This document shows, piece by piece, positions 57,667-64,000 of a stretch of 64,000 bases of DNA. The DNA lies in assembly GCF_039555335.1 (NCBI RefSeq), contig NC_092631.1, forward strand, positions 14,298,305 through 14,362,304, given 5' to 3'. The first letter of the stretch is position 1. Each line of letters opens with the position of its first letter. The notes under the pieces were generated by a model. It had not been told where the DNA came from. It worked only from the letters and a program-made list of their open reading frames with translations, and ran no database searches. The position numbers and the translations under genes were made by a program. The stretch comes from Amphiura filiformis. Its lineage: Eukaryota; Echinodermata; Ophiuroidea; Amphilepidida; Amphiuridae.

Positions 57667-60600
57667 ATGGATTTCAATGCTGCTGCTGGAGCTAGCAGTG
57701 GCAGTGGTTCAGATTCAGCACCAGTTGGCAGTGCTCAAGGTCAAGGTGGTCATCAGGCAGATGCTTTAGTAAAAGATGCTGTTGACTTTGCTACACAAGC
57801 TACAAGACATGACAGTAATGGTCAGTTTAAAACGGCCATATTTTATTATGTGGTATGTATTTTAAATTTCATTTAATTTTCATTTATTAATTGTTTTCTC
57901 TAATACTCTTTTTTATTAGTTGACAGTCAATGTGTCAGTATTAAAAAAAAAAGCCAGTCAGAACAAGGCAAGGGCTATGGTAAATTGACTGATTCTTCAG
58001 AGTTGCAGTGCTACAATGGTAATCATCTAGCCCGAGGTACTCACACCTCCGTCACTACGATTTCCACTGTCCTTCTCCGTACGAAGGTCTGAGACTCCTG
58101 AGCATATCTGGTCCAGGGTACACATAAAATACCACTTTTTCTCATAAATACCACTTCCTACCATTCCTCACATGAAGATGAGACTTAAACACAACATATT
58201 TGGTGCATGTTCGTAAATTTTGAGCACATTTGAGGATGTAAAAGACCAGACTTGTGACTGTTATCGTCGCTGTGTTTTGAACTCTTCCTATAAATAGATG
58301 CTGTCAGTGTGACGTCATCACCTCGACGTGTTTTCTCGGTGCCCCGTTTTTACGTACAGTACGTAGGGCATTCATGGCCCTAGTGAGCATGGTGAGGAAG
58401 GAACAGGGCCATGATGTTTCGGGCTAGTAATCATCAAGCATGTAGAAAAGGTGAAGTCTGCCCCATCTCATGATGATCGTTATTAATATTTAATATTGTT
58501 GCGAACCCATATTTTGGGGGTATCACAATGATTATTAATTAATAGACAGAAATACAACAACTAAGAGCAAGACATAAATTGATGATTCACTTAAAGTTTT
58601 ATTTACGATAGCGTACGTATATGATCATGAACATGCTGCGAATAAACTTCGAATAAACAACCGACAAAAGACTCTGAACTGTACTCCAAAAGACTCTGAA
58701 CTGTACTCCGAATAAACAAAAGACTGATTACTCTTACCAAGCATGTGGCTTATATATGGCTCATTAGGGGAGGGCGACTTAGCGCAGCGGTAATTCCCTC
58801 GCTTTGCACCACTTAGGTCCCGGGTTCAAGCCCCGGCGCGGCCCAAGGACTCATGTGCACTTGCTTTATCCCGATTCCATGCTCGCTCTCGCAGGTTTTC
58901 TCCGGGATCTCCGGTTTCCTCCTGTATTGCAAAAATCGGTGATTAGTTGTTTGGTTATCAAAAACTTCCTTCACCCAATGGAATTTGGGGAGCTGCACAG
59001 ATAATTGGTGGATGTTACAATCTAAATGCGGATAGGTGTGCGCCGTTCGGCAGCAACCTAGTTGATGCGATCTGATTGTGATGATTCACCATTGCAGCGA
59101 AATTACAGCGCTTTGAGTCCTCTAAGATCTGGAGAAAGGCGCTTTATAAATCCAAAATTTATTTATTATTTTTATTAGCATACGATCAAAATTTTGTAGG
59201 GGTTGAAACTGCAGATTTCAGGGAGGTCAACCAGACATTTTTTTGGAGTAACCCTGGGGCGATATCCACGCCTATTTTCTGGGCCCAGATCTGTGGATTC
59301 GTTCTCGCCAAACTATTTGTACCATTGCACGTCCTTGGATCTGAATCTGTGGATGATTTGTTCTCGCCAAACTAATTGTCGCAGTGCACGTCCTTGGATC
59401 TGAATCTGTGGTTTTGGAACCACGCTTATTTTTTTGGATCACCGTCTGTGGTTCAGTTTACCCTGAATATTGGCTACTCTTAATTTAGTGTCATAAATTA
59501 ATGATATAAGACAAATCTTATATAGGCCATAATCGTGCATAATTATTATTAAACATGATCTAACAGGATCATAACAATATGGTCAGCCATGATCATGACT
59601 GCATTGGCACTTTTATTAAGCCTGACCTCGCGAATATTTTGCAATCCAGTCAGTTAAAATTTTGCTTTTTTATAAGTTATTTATTTTTTGCGGTTTTGGA
59701 ACTCGTGTCTTTGGACCTAGGATCATTCATGGTTGACTAATAAAAAAATAAAAAAAAAGGCCCTATAGTGTTTTTAATGCAAAGTTATAATTTGTGTTCA
59801 TGTCATACTCTATTAAGGGGGTACTACACCCCTGCCCAATTTTGTGCCTATTTTACTAGCATTTTTCTCAAAAAATATAGCATATGTGACAAATAAGATG
59901 TATATAGGGGCAAGGACTATTATAACTACTGCACTGGAAATTTTATTTCAGCGCAGGCAACAGTTGTGCCACTTGTGGAGTTACAGTAAAAAATGAGGGA
60001 AAACCAATATTTGATCAATAAATCAATAACTACTTGCCTTGATTTACTGAATTTTCAATGTAGTAGTTGCAGTCTTTGCCCCTATAATATATCTTATTTG
60101 TCACCAATGCGCTATAATTTTTGAGAAAAATGCAAAAATAGGCACAAAATTGGCCAAGGGTGTAGTACCCCCTTAAATGAATTCAAAATGCATTGAATTT
60201 GTATCCATTTTGAAATCATAATATGACCATGACATGCAAACAAATTATAGCTTTGCATTATATATAAAGCCATGTTAAAAACTCTTGGGCCTATTTGTTT
60301 TTAATGTCAAAAGTTCTATTAATGAATAATGATCCTAGCATTTAGCTCTTGGTCCACTCCAGGGACACTCCAAAAGCGAAAAACCAACAACTTCCTTTTC
60401 ACATTTAAACGGTTAGTGATTTTCCTAAACGGATAGTGCACCGCGATCGATTAACCGCTGATCCGTGTAACCCCTCACATCCTTAACTTGTATACCCTCT
60501 TTATTCAGGTACCGTAAAACGGGGTGGCTTTGGACAATTTTGATGTATTGTCGTAAATATTTTTATAATGATCGGTAGAATTCTGAGTTTCATGTTGGCT

Positions 60601-63600
60601 TTGGCAAGTACCGATAGAGGACAGTTCATGCCCATAGAGTCAACTCGAGTTTATTTTATTTTCCGATAATTTTGGGGGCGCAAAGTTTGTCCAAAGTCAC
60701 CCCTGGGTTTGGGGTGACTTTGGACACCATGTATTCAAGTGCATGTCCAAAGTCACCCCGACCTGAAGAGTAGAGCAATGGAGAGGGTGGAAGTAGATGT
60801 GAGGTGGGGAGGAGCACAGAGGATGCTGTTGGGGTAGGGCATGGTCACTGTGGTGTATTTTAAACAAAGTGTCAAATTTTTTGGTTTTTTTTTATGTCCA
60901 AAGTCACCCCGGAAATAAAGCCAAACCCAGGGGTGACATTGGACACAGCCTGCTTTTAAATTCTTAAGAGTGGGTAGATATCATGACTATCCAGGTAGAG
61001 GTAGGTTCTTGGTTCATCTATGTTCACTATCCAACCAACAGGCTTGAGTTTCCACTCTTATGTTCCGGTGGAGTACCGAAAGTTTGACCACCACAAAAAT
61101 CCTGTATTTTATGGGTCCCGCTAAAAAGTTATGAAAAACATATAAGATAACACATTATACTGGGAAACTTTAGTCATTTGTAATGTCCATATATTACCAC
61201 ATAAGAACATATAAAAATATTGTTAAAAGGTAAAACAGCCTACATGAAATAATAGTTTTTCCAAAGTCACCCCATCGTCCAAAGTCACCCCGTTTTACGG
61301 TATTCAAATTTGTATTTTTAGAACTTTCTTATTCATTGCTGCACCCAAGCAGGGAACAGTGACTAAATTGAGTGAGCCTACATGAATAATTATCAAAATG
61401 GGGTATTTTCTTGTAGAAGACCAGTAAAAACAATGTCAATGTGACCAAACACTTCAGATTTATGAGAAAAATGTTAGATCCTGGGGAACTTACATGTTTG
61501 TGGTGGAGAAAGCTGGGCCAATCTTACTAGCCTGGAGGGCCAGTGGAAAATATTAACCCAATGCTGATTTCATACTGTCATACTGTTAAATAGGCCTGTT
61601 ATCGATAGTTTTTTTGAAGTCGATATATCGGAAGCAAATTATGGGACATATCGATACAGTATCGATATAGAGGCCTTGCATGTGACGTATCATCCCGTAA
61701 ATATGGCGGACTACTCAAATGCATTCAACAAAAGCATGATTGCAATCTACCGTGACAGTTCGTCTCACACACATAACCCTGCACTACGATCAAATAGATT
61801 CATGACAACATTTGATTGAATGGACTGCACTCCGCCATAACTACGGTGAAGGACACCGGCTCAAATCCTTTGTTTGGAGCCAATCGATAATTTCATGCAG
61901 GGCCTCTATATTGACACATTTTCAAGATGCAATTTATGTTTCTTCAATGTTTATTCTACAACAGAATAGGCCCCCTACATAACGAAACGACCGTGCAAAG
62001 TCTTTTGGGGGGATTTGGAGAGGTTTGAGATGACATGATGGCTTAGCTTGGAAATTGGGAGATGGTAATTTGGGATACCGGTAATCTATTTTAAGCATGT
62101 GTGCCATATCGTTTGTGTATCGATACTACCATTGAGTGTACCATAATGTTGGAAGTCTATGAATTTTCCGATCAATACTTTTGACAATCGATAACGGGCC
62201 TAGGCATAAGTCAGGCCCCTGGTTGCTACAGTATCAGTTGGTGATGTCATATTAATTTTGAACAGTCTTTCACTTGTTTGATTAATTAAATAATTAATTA
62301 CAGAACTACATACCTTTCTGGTTTTCCATTTGTTTTCCTTACAGGAAGCTATTCAAGCTATGTACAATGCCTCCTTAGCTAATCCAAGTCTAAACATAAC
62401 AGATAGATACCAACAATATGTCAAAAGAGTCAAAGAATTAAACCAGTTATGTAAGTACCATCTCAGACTTTTAGTTGTACCGTAGTAGATTCAACTGTGC
62501 ACTATTCCAGAGGGGATTGTAGGTGATCAATATTGTCATCAAATCAAATCAAAATTAAATTAAGTCGCAACATATACAAATATGAAATATGTCATGCCCC
62601 ATGGTCGATTGATGGGTTTTATGAATTGCTTTTCCTTTTGTAATTATTGGGGTTTGCTGGTTTATGTTCCTGATAAGAAATTGAACTTACATTTTGAATT
62701 GTTTCACCAAGAGGTATTTCAAATATATTTTATGACATGTTTTGTGATTTCCCCCATTGAGTACAACAGTAAATGTCCCCTTTGTGTCCGAGAGTGCAAG
62801 TCTATGGCAAAAACAACCAATAAGATGAAGTGATCTATTGCGAGTCTGAGTGACGTCATGCTGACCGACAGAATGCAATCCTCTGGAATAGTGTCACATT
62901 GTGGACATATTAAAGAGAGAAATGGTTTATTAATTATCTGTGTAAAAAATTACTTGTATTGTAAATTTATGTCCAAATAATGACAATCCAATATTGCATA
63001 TTTTCTGTAGCATTGGACTTACATGTAAGTGGTTAAAATCAGTCTCGAGCACGCTTTCCAGTCTCCTCTATTAGACATGTATGCATCTCCATTGACTACA
63101 TGTAAAATGGTCCATAAAAAAAGAACTCCATTCAAGTATGTACTAAAATGTGCCCAAAAGGACAGTATGCAGTTTTCGGGAGGGCTGGGGGCTATCCAAA
63201 TGTACTGTATTGTCTTTTCAAATATGAAATGTCCATCTGATAGGTATAGGACCAGCAGGGTGATACAAGTTTTTGGTATCATCGACCTGTTACAGTAGTA
63301 CTTTCATCTCCCACACTACAGCTAACAAAAAATCATAACATCATCATTTTTTGTTGCCATGGTTATTAGGTCAGAATCAAGCATCTGGAGCATCATCGTC
63401 ATCAGCTAGTAGTACTTCAGCCAAATCCAAGGATCAAGCAGCAATAGAGAGAGCTAACTTCTTATTGAGGCAAGCATTTGAAGAAGACGAACAGGGCAAT
63501 AAGACGGATGCTATTGAGTTGTATCTCAATGCGGCGGAGATGTGTATACAAGGTGTAAGTTGCATCTTATTGTTTGCACAACAAGATTCCTATGACAGGT

Positions 63601-63966
63601 ACACTGTCGCCGCAGTATCTAATTGGTACACACAGAGTACCTACACAGTACCAATGCTGCTACTGCACAGGACCCACCACAATTGGTACTGCACAGGTAC
63701 TCCCCTGGTACTGCAGAGTATGTATGTTGTACTTGTGCAGTCAGCTGCAATATAGTTTTGGCTTTTATATACCTGGTACTGTCAGTTGGTAATGTCTGCC
63801 TTTGATTATAAAAAATGCATTCAAGCTAATATTATTCACTCACAAGGTCATTATTTTTTTTCATCTAAATTTTGTTCTTTTTTTTCTTTCTTTTATTTCA
63901 GGCCAAATCAAGTACCAATGAACAAAAGCAGAAATTGAACAAATTAGCTGTGCAAGCCTTGGACAG
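57667..63966 (+). CDS. CAPN7: Calpain-7, N-terminal part with two MIT domains (partial at right edge)
   Basis: Exons seen: 57667-57852, 62345-62450, 63370-63554 and 63902-63966, all GT-AG with consistent phases, giving about 180 residues; the rest lies beyond the window. I chose ATG 57667 because GCCATGG is a strong Kozak context and the family starts MD close to the first MIT domain; an in-frame ATG at 57589 is possible. After a Gly/Ser/Ala-rich leader, MIT 1 contains LVKDAVDFATQATRHD and AIFYYVEAIQAM. MIT 2 contains ERANFLLRQAFEEDEQ, DAIELYLNAAEMC and KLNKLAVQALDR. These match calpain-7, an atypical calpain cysteine protease (about 810 residues in vertebrates) whose MIT domains bind ESCRT-III proteins such as IST1. 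The protease core is not in view. Confidence 0.9.
58028..58427. mobile_element. hAT-like non-autonomous element in CAPN7 intron 1
   Basis: Short TIRs CTAGCCCGA and TCGGGCTAG (loosely matched beyond 9 bp) with exact 8-bp duplications TAATCATC at 58020-58027 and 58428-58435. 400 bp, non-coding. Confidence 0.75.
58771..59176 (+). mobile_element. tRNA-derived SINE
   Basis: The tRNA-like head has an A box (TTAGCGCAGCGGT) and a B box (GGGTTCAAGCC). The body includes TTTTCTCCGGGATCTCCGG, a word common in SINEs of invertebrate deuterostomes as I recall. The tail ends GGCGCTTTATAAAT followed by TTATT repeats. Pol III transcription and LINE-driven copying are the family norm. Flanking duplications are unclear. 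Confidence 0.8.
59276..59415. repeat. Tandem duplication, about 64 bp x 2
   Basis: TTCTCGCCAAACTA and GCACGTCCTTGGATCTGAAT recur in the same order at about 59300 and 59361. It is non-coding, in CAPN7 intron 1. Confidence 0.7.
59817..60172. mobile_element. Palindromic MITE with TTAA duplication
   Basis: Ends GGGGGTACTACACC and inverse, flanked by TTAA (59813-59816 and 60173-60176). The whole 356 bp is close to a palindrome (GTGCCTATTTT, GGGGCAA and ACTACTGCA pair with distal partners). TTAA targets fit piggyBac or Kolobok. Confidence 0.85.
60512..61300. mobile_element. MITE with CCGTAAAACGGGG ends and TA duplication
   Basis: The CCGTAAAACGGGGTG left end and the inverse right end are flanked by TA (60510-60511, 61301-61302). 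GTCCAAAGTCACCCC words recur at least six times inside. Its termini match those at 27504-28086. It is non-coding, 789 bp, in CAPN7 intron 1. Confidence 0.85.
61591..62202. mobile_element. TIR element hosting a second MITE
   Basis: TAGGCCTGTTATCGATAG on the left and TATCGATAC words are returned inverted near 62095-62202 (ATCGATAACGGGCCTA). A TA duplication is plausible. The compact MITE 61666-61910 sits inside. Confidence 0.7.
61666..61910. mobile_element. Compact MITE, 245 bp, nested
   Basis: Ends TATAGAGGCCTTGCAT and the near-inverse ATGCAGGGCCTCTATA. It is the intact reference for the broken copies at 53767-54531 and 55055-55140. Confidence 0.75.
62500..62893. mobile_element. MITE in CAPN7 intron 2
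   Basis: CACTATTCCAGAGGGGATTG on the left is returned inverted at 62876-62893 with a GG deletion. About 394 bp, non-coding. Confidence 0.6.
63598..63735. repeat. GGTACT-rich irregular repeat in CAPN7 intron 3
   Basis: The words GGTAC, AGTACC and GCACAGG recur about every 15-25 bases in both orientations. No gene or clear unit. Confidence 0.5.
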
Positions 63967-64000
63967 GTACTTATTACTTTATTATTACAAATGTGAGATG

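Overview
This is an AT-rich animal nuclear window. It has spliced genes with GT-AG introns, LTR retrotransposons, SINEs, many TIR/MITE elements and a kilobase-unit tandem array. The frequent AGGCCTA words, a Gmr1-like retrotransposon and the MITE density suggest a marine invertebrate deuterostome, most likely an echinoderm (hemichordate possible). That placement is inference; no diagnostic marker gene is present.

There are two host genes. RPL19 (minus strand, about 16760 to 8567, six exons) encodes ribosomal protein L19; its introns carry five C/D-box snoRNA candidates sharing one guide segment. CAPN7 (plus strand, from 57667, running off the right edge) is the 5' part of calpain-7 and encodes its two MIT domains.

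Layout. 1-7380: a mosaic of degenerate repeats, split by a nearly intact gag-only LTR element (1434-3361, TSD GTCTC) and a 270-bp tandem repeat (4630-5340). 7397-8440: small MITEs and a hairpin. 8567-16760: RPL19. 17060-18300: a large foldback beside the RPL19 promoter. 18408-25806: a young 7.4-kb Ty3/gypsy-type element on the minus strand with integrase upstream of reverse transcriptase (Gmr1 order) and a SCAN-like capsid segment. 25807-29890: intergenic DNA with hairpins and MITEs. 29893-56985: a complex tandem repeat with 2.4-kb and 1.74-kb unit variants, interrupted by an IS3EU-like foldback (32103-34106), a 2.9-kb TIR element (52667-55555) and another TIR element (55933-56963). 57200-64000: CAPN7, its introns holding a hAT-like element, a tRNA-derived SINE and several palindromic MITEs.

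The most interesting items are the RPL19-intron snoRNA family, the Gmr1-like element and the satellite array whose insertions and unit variants record an order of events. A caution: RPL19 exon 5 lacks one base of a C run, and the frame breaks of the young retroelement look like one-base shortfalls in A runs, so homopolymer sequencing error is likely in this assembly.
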